Shown here one piece after another: positions 24,502 through 33,253 of a DNA stretch of 64,000 bases. The stretch's first letter is position 1, and the number at the start of each line of letters is the position of its first letter. A program made the position numbers and the translations under genes. The stretch is taken from NCBI GenBank assembly GCA_035528475.1, contig DATKYO010000114.1, positions 1 to 64,000 on the forward strand, given 5' to 3'. Source of the stretch: SD8 sp035528475 (GTDB lineage: Archaea; Halobacteriota; Methanomicrobia; Methanomicrobiales; Methanospirillaceae). The notes under the pieces are model-generated. The model searched no databases. It had not been told where the DNA came from and saw only the letters and a program-made list of their open reading frames with translations.

Positions 24502-26160
24502 ATGAGGTGGGCAGTTTTTTTCCTATTCATCCTCGTCCTTGTATGCCAGGTTTCTGCTTTCCAGATCGTGGAATTTTGCCCTGATACGTATCTTCCAGGG
24601 GACAATGATGAATATATTATCATCGAAGGTGACGGAAATCTCGACGGGGTGATCATTACTGACGGTGAGGGTGGGTTTCGCTTCCCTGCGGGCACCCGGA
24701 TACAGGGGAGATCGGTAATAGCCCGGATGGGAGCGTCTTTTCTGAAAAGTCATGGACATTTGCCGGATTTCGAGTGGGAAGATTCAATGGCAGCCGTTCC
24801 GGATGTAGTGAGGAGCGGCCAGCTGCGGCTTGCCAATGCCCGGGACCAGCTGCAGTTGCTCCGTAATGGAATTATTCTGCAGGAAATTGAATGGCCGGGA
24901 GATGTTGTGCCCCGTCAGGGGCAGGTCCATTTTCTGAATGAAGGTCTCTGGGACCAGAGAATCATTCTGCTGGGGCAATCACGGTTCGAGCCGGAAAGAT
25001 ACGAAGAGATAACGGGCATCGGCTTTGTTTCGCCGGACTGTTCATTTGCGGTATTTGAAACTGCGGTCAGCGGGGCGAAGGAGAACATCCTGGTGAATGT
25101 ATACGAATTTACCAGCCAGAGAATGGCCGACCTTCTGATCACTGCGCGAAATAGGGGTGTAAACATCACAGTTCTTATTGAAGGAGGGCCTGTAGGCGGT
25201 ATCAGTGCCGAAGAACAGTCAGTAATCTTCAGGCTTGCCGGAAACGGGATCCGGGTTATTGAGATGACCTCTACAGGTGATTCTCATGCTCCTTACCGTT
25301 TCAATCATGCAAAATACATGGTAATTGATCGATGCCGGACATTCATCACGAGTGAGAACTTCAAGGAGAACGGTTTTCCCGGCCAGGGGATGATCGGGAA
25401 CAGGGGTTGGGGGGTATACCTGGAGAGTGAACAAATGGCGTCGTATTTTACTAATATATTTGAATTCGATTGCAATGGCGGGTGGGTACGCGAGGTATAT
25501 GGGCAGGAAGGGCCGAACGAGTCGCTGCCTGAGATACCTTATCGTGTCGAATTCCAGCCACTCTCATTTACATGCACGGATGCGGTTCCTGTGATTTCCC
25601 CGGACACGAGTTCCATGATCCTCGAAATGATTGAGGAAGCGCGGGTAAGCATCGATATTGAACAGGCATATATCACGAATTCGAGTGATCAACAACTCAA
25701 TCCGTTCCTGGACGCCGCCGTCAATGCCTCCCGTCGCGGAGTGAAGGTGAGAGTGCTTCTTGATTCATACTGGTATAATGTTGAGGATACAAATGATAAT
25801 GATGAGATGGCTGCACTGATCAATTCTATTTCTCTCTCCGAATCTCTCCCCCTTGAGGCACGGTGTGCCGGCCTGGAACCGAATAATCTGGAAAAGATTC
25901 ACAATAAAGGAGTGATTGTTGATTTACAAAAGGTGCTTGTCAGCAGTATCAACTGGAATGACAATTCCCCGAATTTCAACAGGGAGGCAGGGATAATCAT
26001 TTCAGATCCGGTTGCCGCCGCATATTTCTCGTCGGTATTCGAGGACGACTGGAACGCATCTTCAGCCGGAGAGGCGGATTCTCCTGACTATCTGAAATAC
26101 GCCATTACAGGCGTGGTGATATTCCTCCTGATCGTGATTTATATGCGACGCAGAAGGTGA
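24502..26160 (+). CDS. Exported, membrane-anchored phospholipase D-like protein
   Basis: 552 residues. An N-terminal signal peptide (hydrophobic 3-18, ending CQVSA) is followed by a lamin-tail-like beta domain (about 20-150). Two PLD catalytic motifs follow: HAKYMVID with downstream TSENFKENG, and HNKGVIVD with SSINWNDNS. Each has the HxKx4D core, so the active site is complete. A C-terminal helix (YAITGVVIFLLIVIYM) and the RRRR end anchor it to the membrane with the catalytic part outside. The substrate could be lipid or DNA; the family does not decide it. Confidence 0.85.
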   Translation: MRWAVFFLFILVLVCQVSAFQIVEFCPDTYLPGDNDEYIIIEGDGNLDGVIITDGEGGFRFPAGTRIQGRSVIARMGASFLKSHGHLPDFEWEDSMAAVPDVVRSGQLRLANARDQLQLLRNGIILQEIEWPGDVVPRQGQVHFLNEGLWDQRIILLGQSRFEPERYEEITGIGFVSPDCSFAVFETAVSGAKENILVNVYEFTSQRMADLLITARNRGVNITVLIEGGPVGGISAEEQSVIFRLAGNGIRVIEMTSTGDSHAPYRFNHAKYMVIDRCRTFITSENFKENGFPGQGMIGNRGWGVYLESEQMASYFTNIFEFDCNGGWVREVYGQEGPNESLPEIPYRVEFQPLSFTCTDAVPVISPDTSSMILEMIEEARVSIDIEQAYITNSSDQQLNPFLDAAVNASRRGVKVRVLLDSYWYNVEDTNDNDEMAALINSISLSESLPLEARCAGLEPNNLEKIHNKGVIVDLQKVLVSSINWNDNSPNFNREAGIIISDPVAAAYFSSVFEDDWNASSAGEADSPDYLKYAITGVVIFLLIVIYMRRRR

Positions 26161-26365
26161 CAAAAGGAAAAAAACGAAAATGGGAGGGAGAAATCGAAAA
26201 TAATCCTTAAAAATTCAAATCCCTTTTGGAAAAGAGTCGCAGGGCCTTGATAGCAAATGAAAATCGGGTTCTTTGTTTGAGGAAGGATCAGAAAAGCCGG
26301 GTGTCTCTCATCACACTCCTTCTCTTTTCTACCGAATAGAAATGGTTGATCTACAAATACTGTTT

Positions 26366-26674
26366 TTATTGCTTCTTAAATGCACATTTGCAGATATCAC
26401 AGAGTGTGATTGCTGCATCCTGGTCTATGACTGCGAGGGCCCAGCGGTCGATGAGCAAATTCAGTTCATTGGATATCTCTATCCCTGAATCTCCCCTCTT
26501 TTTACTGATATATTGCGATATCGCAGCTCTGGTTACACCAAGCCGTTTCGCAGCATCGCTCTGGCTCATACCATCGCGCTGGACCAGTCGATACACCATC
26601 TCAGCCCGCATAGAAGGGAGATATTTGCGAACCATGGAATCGCAGACCATGATATCGCAACCTGTCTCCCTCAT
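26366..26674 (-). CDS. HTH transcriptional regulator with C-terminal Cys motif (COG2522-like)
   Basis: 102 residues. The helix-turn-helix is MSQSDAAKRLGVTRAAISQYIS at about 36-57, the XRE-like type in which the SQYIS helix reads DNA. The C-terminus has CDICKC, which may bind a metal or FeS cluster and sense redox state. Its ATG overlaps the stop of the upstream winged-helix gene by four bases, so the pair is co-translated. An alternative start is Met14. Preceding region 26161-26365 holds no gene that I can support. Confidence 0.8.
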   Translation of the reverse strand: MRETGCDIMVCDSMVRKYLPSMRAEMVYRLVQRDGMSQSDAAKRLGVTRAAISQYISKKRGDSGIEISNELNLLIDRWALAVIDQDAAITLCDICKCAFKKQ

Positions 26675-26901
26675 GCAGGCACCAATTGGTTCTCCCGATT
26701 CTGGTAGATGATCTGGCGGGCATCCCTGAAATTGAATTTTTCAATTATCAGATGGTTCTCTTTGAGCCTTTTCAACGCATACCGGACGGTGCGGGGGGCA
26801 AGATTGCTCTTTTTTACGAGCTCTTTGTGGGTCATTTCGCCCCCTTCGTCCAGTATCTGGAGAACGGTTCTTGATGATGGTGGAAGATTCGCCCCATTCA
26901 T
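26671..26901 (-). CDS. Small winged-helix regulator
   Basis: 76 residues: NLPPSSRTVLQILDEGGEMTHKELVKKSNLAPRTVRYALKRLKENHLIIEKFNF, a compact MarR/TrmB-type winged helix with a wing ending in ARQIIYQ. There is no effector domain, so it probably acts as a dimer with a partner, perhaps the HTH protein encoded downstream. A perfect 17-bp inverted repeat lies 8 bases upstream of its ATG and is a good candidate for autoregulation. It is divergent from the OB-fold gene. Confidence 0.8.
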   Translation of the reverse strand: MNGANLPPSSRTVLQILDEGGEMTHKELVKKSNLAPRTVRYALKRLKENHLIIEKFNFRDARQIIYQNRENQLVPA

Positions 26902-26908
26902 AATATAA

Positions 26909-26925
26909 TGTTAACACTGTTAACA
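26909..26925. promoter_or_regulatory. 17-bp operator candidate
   Basis: TGTTAACA-C-TGTTAACA: each half is itself a palindrome, giving both a direct and an inverted repeat. It lies between the winged-helix gene (ATG 26901, minus) and the TATA-like GTTATATG (26941-26948) of the OB-fold gene (plus). Confidence 0.5.
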
Positions 26926-26971
26926 TATCAATCTGCCGGTGTTATATGGGGAGAGCGATTACCCGATCTCT

Positions 26972-27361
26972 ATGCTGGTCCGTCAGGAAAAAATTGCACT
27001 GCTCCTTCTTTTTATGGTGGCAATTACTCTTACAACCTCTTTTATCATCCTTGAAAATCTTGAACGCGACATGTTTGTCAGTTCCTACTCCGGGGACTCA
27101 CAGGAAGGCGCGCTTGTCGTGCACAAGGGAAGCATTGAACGTGTTGATACCACAAGATCCGGAGGACACCTGGTTCTTGATGTTTCCGCTGTGACTGTCT
27201 TCATCCCTGAACCTGTTGCACGAACTCTGATCCTTCGGAAAGGAGATATGGTTGAAGTATATGGGATTGTAAATCTTTATCGGGGAGAAAAAGAGATTGT
27301 GGTGGAATATGAGGACGATCTTATCCTTGTGAAAAAAGCAGGTACGGAAGAAATATCCTGA
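26972..27361 (+). CDS. Membrane-anchored OB-fold protein
   Basis: 129 residues. One N-terminal helix (KIALLLLFMVAITLTTSFIIL, about 6-26) is followed by an extracytoplasmic OB-fold: GSIERVDTTRSGGHLVLDVS, VTVFIP, GDMVEVYGIVNLYRGEKEIVV. This resembles the small nucleic-acid-binding or tRNA_anti-like OB-fold. The ATG at 26972 is chosen because a TATA box at 26941-26948 predicts a leaderless transcript; a GTG at 26939 overlaps that TATA. Possibly controlled by the adjacent operator. Function unknown. Confidence 0.7.
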   Translation: MLVRQEKIALLLLFMVAITLTTSFIILENLERDMFVSSYSGDSQEGALVVHKGSIERVDTTRSGGHLVLDVSAVTVFIPEPVARTLILRKGDMVEVYGIVNLYRGEKEIVVEYEDDLILVKKAGTEEIS

Positions 27362-27389
27362 AAAATGCCTTTTTTGCAACAAATTGCAC

Positions 27390-27887
27390 TCACGATTCCC
27401 TGTAATTGTTTTGATGAATTATATGATATTCAACAGATTTTTTTGCGATACATTCCCTGACCATCTTTTCCCGGGGTGTAAGTGCTCCTGTTTTCCCTGT
27501 TTTTACCTCGATAAACACTACTTTTTTCAGGTCGCCCTCGTCAAGCCCGTCAAAGATGACAAAATCGACGGGGCTGCCTAAAAATCTCGCATCCCTGGGA
27601 TTGTAGGGGAAATCAGGGAAAAAAGGAAGGAGATGTTCGGTAATTTTTCCTTTAATCACTGCATGACTCTTCTCCACAGCATCGCGACGAATTTTTCTCT
27701 CTTCCTTTTGTTTCCACTCACTGGCATAGATCGATGCCAGTTTCCTTGCTTCCTGTTCCAGATTTTTTTGCCGCCATTCTTCGAATAGCGAGGATGCCCT
27801 TGAATGTACCTGGTCTTTTAACGAGATATACTTCCAGATAATATAGATAAGTGCAATCACGGCGGCCAGCAAAGCCCATTCTATCAT
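27390..27887 (-). CDS. Holliday-junction-resolvase-related endonuclease, membrane-tethered
   Basis: 165 residues. One N-terminal helix (WALLAAVIALIYIIWKYI) is followed by a charged coiled coil (about 25-75) and then a nuclease core. The core has GSPVDFVIFDGLDEGD and KKVVFIEVKTGKTGALTPREK, the D-E-x-K pattern of the PD-(D/E)xK fold, as in the Endonuc_Holl family. Predicted to cut or bind branched DNA near the membrane; direct evidence is lacking. It lies 28 bases from the HEAT-repeat gene and is probably co-transcribed. Confidence 0.8.
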   Translation of the reverse strand: MIEWALLAAVIALIYIIWKYISLKDQVHSRASSLFEEWRQKNLEQEARKLASIYASEWKQKEERKIRRDAVEKSHAVIKGKITEHLLPFFPDFPYNPRDARFLGSPVDFVIFDGLDEGDLKKVVFIEVKTGKTGALTPREKMVRECIAKKSVEYHIIHQNNYRES

Positions 27888-27915
27888 TACATACCATAGG
27901 CCGGCTGAAAATTAA

Positions 27916-28473
27916 TTATTCCGACTCATCCCCGGTTTTTGTCTCAATCTTTTTCCTGAGTATATTTACCGCCAGATCGGCTGCTTTACGAACCTCCTCC
28001 TCCTCGTCATTCAGTGCCTGTTCGAGAGGGTCCAGGGCCCGTGGATCTCCAATGTTTCCGAGTGCCCAGGCGGCATGTTTTCTGACTGCCCGTTTTTTAT
28101 CGTGAAGGGCTTCAATGAGTGGTTCAACTGCTCTGGCATCGGCAATTTTTCCGAGCCCAATAACCGCACCGATACGGAGCCATTTTTCGTCCGATTTGAG
28201 GGCCTTTTTAAGCGGTTCCACAGCTCTCGCGTCCCCGATGGCTCCAAGAGATTTGGCTGCGAGCCAGGAGACATCAACATACTCATCCGAAAGAGCCTGG
28301 ATGAGTGGTTCTACTGCGGAATCATCTCCGATAATTCCCAGTGCTTCGGCCGCCCTCCATCGGAAATCGAGATATGGGCTCTGAAGGAGTTCAATATAAC
28401 CCTTTATATTCCTTTTTCGGGTTACTTTGCTAAAATAATGTTCTCCGGATTCGCCCTTCTCCTTATCAGTCAT
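27916..28473 (-). CDS. HEAT-repeat (PBS lyase-like) protein
   Basis: 185 residues with about four to five HEAT-like repeats of about 31 residues, each with the core AVEPLIQAL, GxIGDxRAV and W/R-AAEALG. Examples are DDSAVEPLIQALSDEYVDV and DARAVEPLKKALKSDEKWLR. The N-terminal 30 residues and a polar C-terminus flank the repeats. A scaffold for protein interaction is expected; the partner is unknown. Upstream gene order suggests co-expression with the endonuclease. Confidence 0.85.
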   Translation of the reverse strand: MTDKEKGESGEHYFSKVTRKRNIKGYIELLQSPYLDFRWRAAEALGIIGDDSAVEPLIQALSDEYVDVSWLAAKSLGAIGDARAVEPLKKALKSDEKWLRIGAVIGLGKIADARAVEPLIEALHDKKRAVRKHAAWALGNIGDPRALDPLEQALNDEEEEVRKAADLAVNILRKKIETKTGDESE

Positions 28474-28569
28474 AGCATTCTCCGACAGGCACCGATTAGA
28501 GGCAGTAAATGATAATTGTTTTGATCGTATATTTTGGTAAAACGGCGGTTCGGAAAAAGGATGAATATA

Positions 28570-29409
28570 TTATGGAATAATTTCAAGGCTTATGTCGAAA
28601 TTACTGACGCTGTGAGTGATACTGCCCATACTGATGACATCAACCCCGGGAATGGCATATTCGAGAATATTCTGTGCATTGATGCCTCCGGAGACTTCAA
28701 TAACCAGTCTGTTTATTAGATTCTCATTATCCAGACACCTGATCGTTTCGCGGACTTCCAGGGGAGTCATGTTGTCCAGGAGGAGAATCTCTGCCCCGGC
28801 ATGTGCCGCACGGAGGGCTTCACCGGTATTCTCTACTTCAACCTCGATTTTCCGGTATAGGTTTTTAATTTTAGCTCTTTTTATTGCTTCTTCCAGGGAA
28901 ACAATGGCCAGATGATTATCTTTTATTAAAATTCCGTCACTTAGACCTAGGCGGTGCCCTTCCCCCCCACCAAGTAGTACTGCTTTTTTATCAAGTGAGC
29001 GGAGACCGGGAGCAGTCTTACGGGTGGCGGCTATCCTGCAGGACAGATTATGTGATGAGATCAGATCAGACAAATTCTTGGTCTGGGTGGCAATTCCGCT
29101 CATTCTCCCGATGATATTCAGGGCTGTTCTTTCTACAAGGAGAATTCCCGCAGCCGACCCTTCAAGTGCCGCTATCTCCGTCCCTTCGTATACCTTCTCC
29201 CCATCATTGACGTGGGATATATAATGTACACCAAAATGCCGGAAAAGTTGCGCGGCTTCTTCAAGTCCGGCAATGATGCCCGCCTGCCTGGCGACGAGTA
29301 CACCCCTGCAGTCTTTTTCGTCGATTACCGATTCCGTGGTGATATCCCCGTAAGGGGCATCTTCGGCGATAAACTGTAGCAGCTGTTCAAGTGTGACCAG
29401 TTTGATCAT
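28570..29409 (-). CDS. nadC: Nicotinate-nucleotide pyrophosphorylase
   Basis: Quinolinate phosphoribosyltransferase of 279 residues; makes nicotinate mononucleotide from quinolinate and PRPP. Conserved segments: APYGDITTESVI, ERTALNIIGRMSGIATQT, IAATRKTAPGLRSLDKKAV, GGEGHRLGLSDGILIKDNH, VEVENTGEA, LLDNMTP and EVSGGINAQNI. The TRKT and RLGLSDG residues bind the substrate phosphates. It follows nadA with a four-base overlap, the last gene of nadX-nadA-nadC. Confidence 0.96.
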   Translation of the reverse strand: MIKLVTLEQLLQFIAEDAPYGDITTESVIDEKDCRGVLVARQAGIIAGLEEAAQLFRHFGVHYISHVNDGEKVYEGTEIAALEGSAAGILLVERTALNIIGRMSGIATQTKNLSDLISSHNLSCRIAATRKTAPGLRSLDKKAVLLGGGEGHRLGLSDGILIKDNHLAIVSLEEAIKRAKIKNLYRKIEVEVENTGEALRAAHAGAEILLLDNMTPLEVRETIRCLDNENLINRLVIEVSGGINAQNILEYAIPGVDVISMGSITHSVSNFDISLEIIP

Positions 29410-30302
29410 CTCCCGATCTCAATCATTCGCTCAATTGCACTTCTTGCCCTATCCATTACGTCACGGGGAAGCTCGACCTTATACTGAACATTCTCAAGGG
29501 ACAATTTGAGGTCTTTTAACGTGGTCTTTTTCATATCCTCACAGACTGCTTCTTCCTTGACATAGAACGTTTTATCCGGATAGAGGGTATTCAATCGGTA
29601 TGCCATTCCTTTCTCCGTGAAAATATTCCACTTCTCCTCCTGCGGTGCTGCCCGGACCATTCCACCTGTAGACGCAATAATATCCGATTCTTTTTGAATT
29701 TCAGGGCGGCATTCCGGATGACAGATAATCTTTCCGCCCAACTTTCTTGCTTTTACAATATCATCATGCGAGAAGCACTCGTGAACATAACAATGCCCTT
29801 GGGGAGGAACAGCGATAATTCGCGTTTCAGGGACCATATCCTGAATATATGCGGCAAGATTTGCGTCAGGTCCTACGATCACCTCCTTCGAGTCAAGCGA
29901 CCGGATTACCTTTACTGCATTGGCTGATGTGCAGACCACATCGGCATAGGCTTTGCACTCGGCAGTACTATTTATATACAATACTACCGGCGCTCCGGGG
30001 TGCATTTGCTTTGCGGACAGAAGCATATCAGGGGTAAGGAAGTTTGCAAGTGGACACGTCGCATCCTTCACCGGAAGAAGGACAATTTTTTCGGGGCAGA
30101 GTATCTTTGCAGTCTCTGCCATAAAATCCACACCACAGAACACAATCATTGCTGCACCCGTATTTTTTGCCTGGACAGCAAGTTCAAAGCTGTCTCCCAC
30201 AATATCAGCGACATCCTGGATTTCCGGGATCTGATAATTATGAGCAAGTATTATGGCATCTTTCCGGGTTTTTTGCAAACGAATGGTTTGGGTGATATTC
30301 AT
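29406..30302 (-). CDS. nadA: Quinolinate synthase
   Basis: Oxygen-sensitive 4Fe-4S enzyme of 298 residues; condenses iminoaspartate with dihydroxyacetone phosphate. Conserved: ILAHNYQIPEIQDVADIVGDS, VFCGVDFMAETAK (cluster Cys), CTSANAVKVI (cluster Cys) and YVKEEAVCEDMKKT (third cluster Cys). It overlaps nadX upstream and nadC downstream by four bases each. The complete trio makes NaMN from aspartate, without the aerobic enzyme NadB. Confidence 0.96.
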   Translation of the reverse strand: MNITQTIRLQKTRKDAIILAHNYQIPEIQDVADIVGDSFELAVQAKNTGAAMIVFCGVDFMAETAKILCPEKIVLLPVKDATCPLANFLTPDMLLSAKQMHPGAPVVLYINSTAECKAYADVVCTSANAVKVIRSLDSKEVIVGPDANLAAYIQDMVPETRIIAVPPQGHCYVHECFSHDDIVKARKLGGKIICHPECRPEIQKESDIIASTGGMVRAAPQEEKWNIFTEKGMAYRLNTLYPDKTFYVKEEAVCEDMKKTTLKDLKLSLENVQYKVELPRDVMDRARSAIERMIEIGR

Positions 30303-31060
30303 GTTCCTACCTTCAGGGGTTCGTCAAGATTCTTAAGGAGTGTGAGTATGGAAAGGGCTGCAAGATAACTTGTTGCCGGGTTTTTCGGGCTTTGGACGTT
30401 GTTCACCCTGATATACATCTCTCCAAAATCTCCTTCACAAAATATCTCATGCATATTCCGGTCCACGAGGGGATCAGCATAGAGTTCCACATCAGCTTCT
30501 CTGCCTGCTGCAAGACTGAGTGCCACAGAAACATTTACATTTTTCGGGAATTCCTTGATGCACTCATTCGCTTTACCCTTAAAAATAAGAGTGCGCCTGT
30601 CAACGACAATCCCCAGTGAGTCAGGGTTTTTCGTAGTCCTTAGCAGGAGTTTCGAAATATTGCTAATTTGCCCTACTTTCAGGTTATCAAGTCCGGCGAT
30701 GGCCCCACTGGGGATATATATCTTCTTTCCCGTTTCCCGTGCCGTCTTCACCAGTCCCTCCCTGAACCCTGGGTCGGAAAATGCTCCAACGCTGAGTACT
30801 ATCAGGTTTTTCCCATTCCTGAGCACGGATTCCCCCAAAAGCCTGACTGCATTTACCGAGGCAGCTTCCACCACATAATCGAAATCCTGACGAATAAACA
30901 GGTCAAAATCCTTGCATGCCCTGCCGCCGCAAGTATCTGCCATCTCCTCTGCTTTCTGAAAGATTTTATCATACAGGGCCACTATCTCAACATTCTCCCG
31001 GTATTGACCGATAATATGCCCAATATTTCCGCAGCCGAGCAGCCCGATTCTGATCATCAT
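30299..31060 (-). CDS. nadX: L-aspartate dehydrogenase
   Basis: NAD(P)-dependent enzyme of 253 residues that supplies iminoaspartate to NadA under anaerobic conditions. The N-terminal RIGLLGCGNIGHIIG is the nucleotide fold; VVEAASVNAVRLLG, IPSGAIAGLDNLKVG and the C-terminal FGEMYIRVNNVQSPKNPATSYLAALS are characteristic of the family. It starts the nadXAC operon and is divergent from the methylthiotransferase gene. The start at ATG 31060 is preceded by a second ATG, so MMIRIG and MIRIG are both possible. Confidence 0.94.
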   Translation of the reverse strand: MMIRIGLLGCGNIGHIIGQYRENVEIVALYDKIFQKAEEMADTCGGRACKDFDLFIRQDFDYVVEAASVNAVRLLGESVLRNGKNLIVLSVGAFSDPGFREGLVKTARETGKKIYIPSGAIAGLDNLKVGQISNISKLLLRTTKNPDSLGIVVDRRTLIFKGKANECIKEFPKNVNVSVALSLAAGREADVELYADPLVDRNMHEIFCEGDFGEMYIRVNNVQSPKNPATSYLAALSILTLLKNLDEPLKVGT

Positions 31061-31211
31061 TATCAGATAGTGAATACCATGGGTTAAGCATTTTCATTGA
31101 GAGAGAGAAATATTCCCTATAACGCAGATAGAAGGATAAATCCGGTGATTGAAGGTCTCCTGTCAAGTTAGCAGTAGTTAAGAGTCTGCCCGATCCATAC
31201 CATGGTGGCTG

Positions 31212-32474
31212 ATGTCTCCGGAAAAACCCGAATCCGTGTATACACACGATGGCCAGAGCGCCCTGGATGAATTGAGGGACTGTTTAGTTCATGTGATGAC
31301 ATTTGGCTGTGCCTATAATATGGGCGATTCCCGGAAACTGGAAGAAATTTTGAAAGCGCAAGATTGTACTATTGTTGACACGCCCAAGGCGGCTGATGCA
31401 GTCGTCGTGAACACCTGTACTGTGGTCGGCTCAACCGAACGCAGGATGTTACGGACTCTCAGAAATTTAAAAGAGAAAAACCTTTACGTCACCGGCTGCA
31501 TGCCCGTCGTGCAGAAAGAAGAAATATTTGGGGTCTGTTCTCCGAAGATCATTTTTCCGAACGAGATTGGGGAGAGGTACAGAAATGTAAGAACCGTTCA
31601 ACCTGCAGGGGTGGGCATCCTGCAGGTGGCCAGCGGATGTCTGGGAACCTGTTCTTACTGTATTACCCGAAATGCCAGGGGCAGACTGAGAAGCTTTCCG
31701 AAAGAAGAGATCCTGGTCCAGGCAGACAAAATGGTGAAGGCCGGAGCAAAAGAGCTCCAGCTGACAGGACAGGATGTTAGTGCCTGGGGCCGTGAAAAGG
31801 GCTGGGATCTTTCCCAATTACTTAATGAAATCGTGCATATTCCTGGAAAATTCTATATACGACTCGGAATGATGAATCCCTCCACGCTTATGCCCATCAT
31901 AGAACCTCTGATCGAAGCATACAGATCCCCTAAGATTTTTAATTTTCTCCATATACCAGCTCAATCCGGTTCTGATGAGATTCTAAATGCAATGAAAAGA
32001 AAGTATAGCGCCGCGGATGTGGTACGGATTGTTGAGGAGTTCAGGGAAGCCTGCCCCGACATTTCTCTGGCCACCGATATCATCGTTGGATTTCCAGGAG
32101 AGACGGATGAGCAGTTCAGGGAGACTATGCAACTTATCAGCCGTATCAAACCGAATAAAGTGAATATCACCCGTTTTTCCATGAGGCCTCATACAGACAT
32201 TGCCGGAGAGGATGATTTAGTGGACTCTCTCAAGAAGAAAAGGTCAAGGATCCTCCTGAAACATGCGGAGGCGCTCTACCATGAAATCAATGCCGGCTGG
32301 ATAGGTAAGGAGACTGATATTCTCGTAACAGAAAAAATCCGTCACGGGTCAGTAATTTCCAGGACTCCCAATTACCAAAATGTGGTTATACAACGCGATC
32401 TTCCCGTAGGCTATGAAGGGCATGCCGTCATTCTGGAGGACAGGAAATATTATTTTATTGGGGCCCTCTGCTGA
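31212..32474 (+). CDS. tRNA threonylcarbamoyladenosine methylthiotransferase (CDKAL1/e-MtaB type)
   Basis: Radical-SAM enzyme of 420 residues; adds a methylthio group to t6A37 of ANN-decoding tRNAs. The N-terminal UPF0004 domain has FGCAYNMGDS, VNTCTV and TGCMP (three cluster Cys). The radical-SAM motif is CLGTCSYC, and a TRAM domain ends the protein (VTEKIRHG onward). ATG 31212 gives about 28 residues before the domain; a downstream start near the MTFGC region is possible. It acts on tRNA, so it pairs functionally with the nearby tRNA and pseudouridine genes. Confidence 0.93.
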   Translation: MSPEKPESVYTHDGQSALDELRDCLVHVMTFGCAYNMGDSRKLEEILKAQDCTIVDTPKAADAVVVNTCTVVGSTERRMLRTLRNLKEKNLYVTGCMPVVQKEEIFGVCSPKIIFPNEIGERYRNVRTVQPAGVGILQVASGCLGTCSYCITRNARGRLRSFPKEEILVQADKMVKAGAKELQLTGQDVSAWGREKGWDLSQLLNEIVHIPGKFYIRLGMMNPSTLMPIIEPLIEAYRSPKIFNFLHIPAQSGSDEILNAMKRKYSAADVVRIVEEFREACPDISLATDIIVGFPGETDEQFRETMQLISRIKPNKVNITRFSMRPHTDIAGEDDLVDSLKKKRSRILLKHAEALYHEINAGWIGKETDILVTEKIRHGSVISRTPNYQNVVIQRDLPVGYEGHAVILEDRKYYFIGALC

Positions 32475-32692
32475 GAAGTTGCCTCTGTCTTTGAGAAATT
32501 TTACGATAAGTGACTCCTGGAATTGAGGATATGCAACAGTTTTCGCATGCGCTCTCTATCGAGGATACGGTTGAACCAGGAATCCGGGCAGAGAGCGGAA
32601 GGATTATGGACTTTCATACCCATTCCTTACAAGAGACCGGCTTTGGGACCATTCCACTGTTCGGGCGGGGTATTTCTGGAGGCATATGCAAT

Positions 32693-33241
32693 ATGGATGA
32701 AATCGAAATCGGTTTTGAGAAAATCATTGAAAAAATAGAGTCGGCCGAAAAAGAAAAAGAAACACTTACCGAAGAGATACGTAAGAATGAGGCGGCTTTA
32801 TTGGGCAGAATGGCTCAGTCCACGTCCGCGATTATCGAAAAGGTAGGGCTTAATATACTGATCAAAGGAAAAACTGACAATCAGGGCGAGTTGTATGATT
32901 CGGTATTCTCTCAGAAAAAGATGATAATTCTGGGAAAGACCGACCCGGTGGACTTCAGACCCGATGATATCAACAAGAAGGTTGATGATCAATTCTGTGC
33001 CCTTTCTGAGGAGGGTAAATTTTATGAGATTATGTATAGTTCGGACGGATTTTTGGTTGACTCCTATCAGAACGAGATTACCCCCCGCGAAGCACTGGAT
33101 ATCTACGGATACGATGTAATGTTCATGCTCTACCGGGCCATGCACGACTACCTGAAAGGACATGAAGAACTGATAAATGCTCTCCGGATTACACTGAATT
33201 TCACATATCCGGAACAATCCCTCGAAGGGAATTTGCAATAA
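32693..33241 (+). CDS. Conserved hypothetical protein with coiled coil
   Basis: 182 residues from ATG 32693, which has a ribosome-binding site GGAGG at 32678-32682. A coiled coil covers about residues 8-40 (IEKIESAEKEKETLTEEIRKNEA). The rest is alpha/beta with ILIKGKTDNQG, MIILGKTDPVDFRPDDI and a C-terminal helix. No family is recognised and there are no catalytic motifs. A reading from 32510 would add 61 residues that look unstructured. It is followed by a convergent membrane protein gene. Confidence 0.65.
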   Translation: MDEIEIGFEKIIEKIESAEKEKETLTEEIRKNEAALLGRMAQSTSAIIEKVGLNILIKGKTDNQGELYDSVFSQKKMIILGKTDPVDFRPDDINKKVDDQFCALSEEGKFYEIMYSSDGFLVDSYQNEITPREALDIYGYDVMFMLYRAMHDYLKGHEELINALRITLNFTYPEQSLEGNLQ

Positions 33242-33253
33242 AATTGAATTTTT

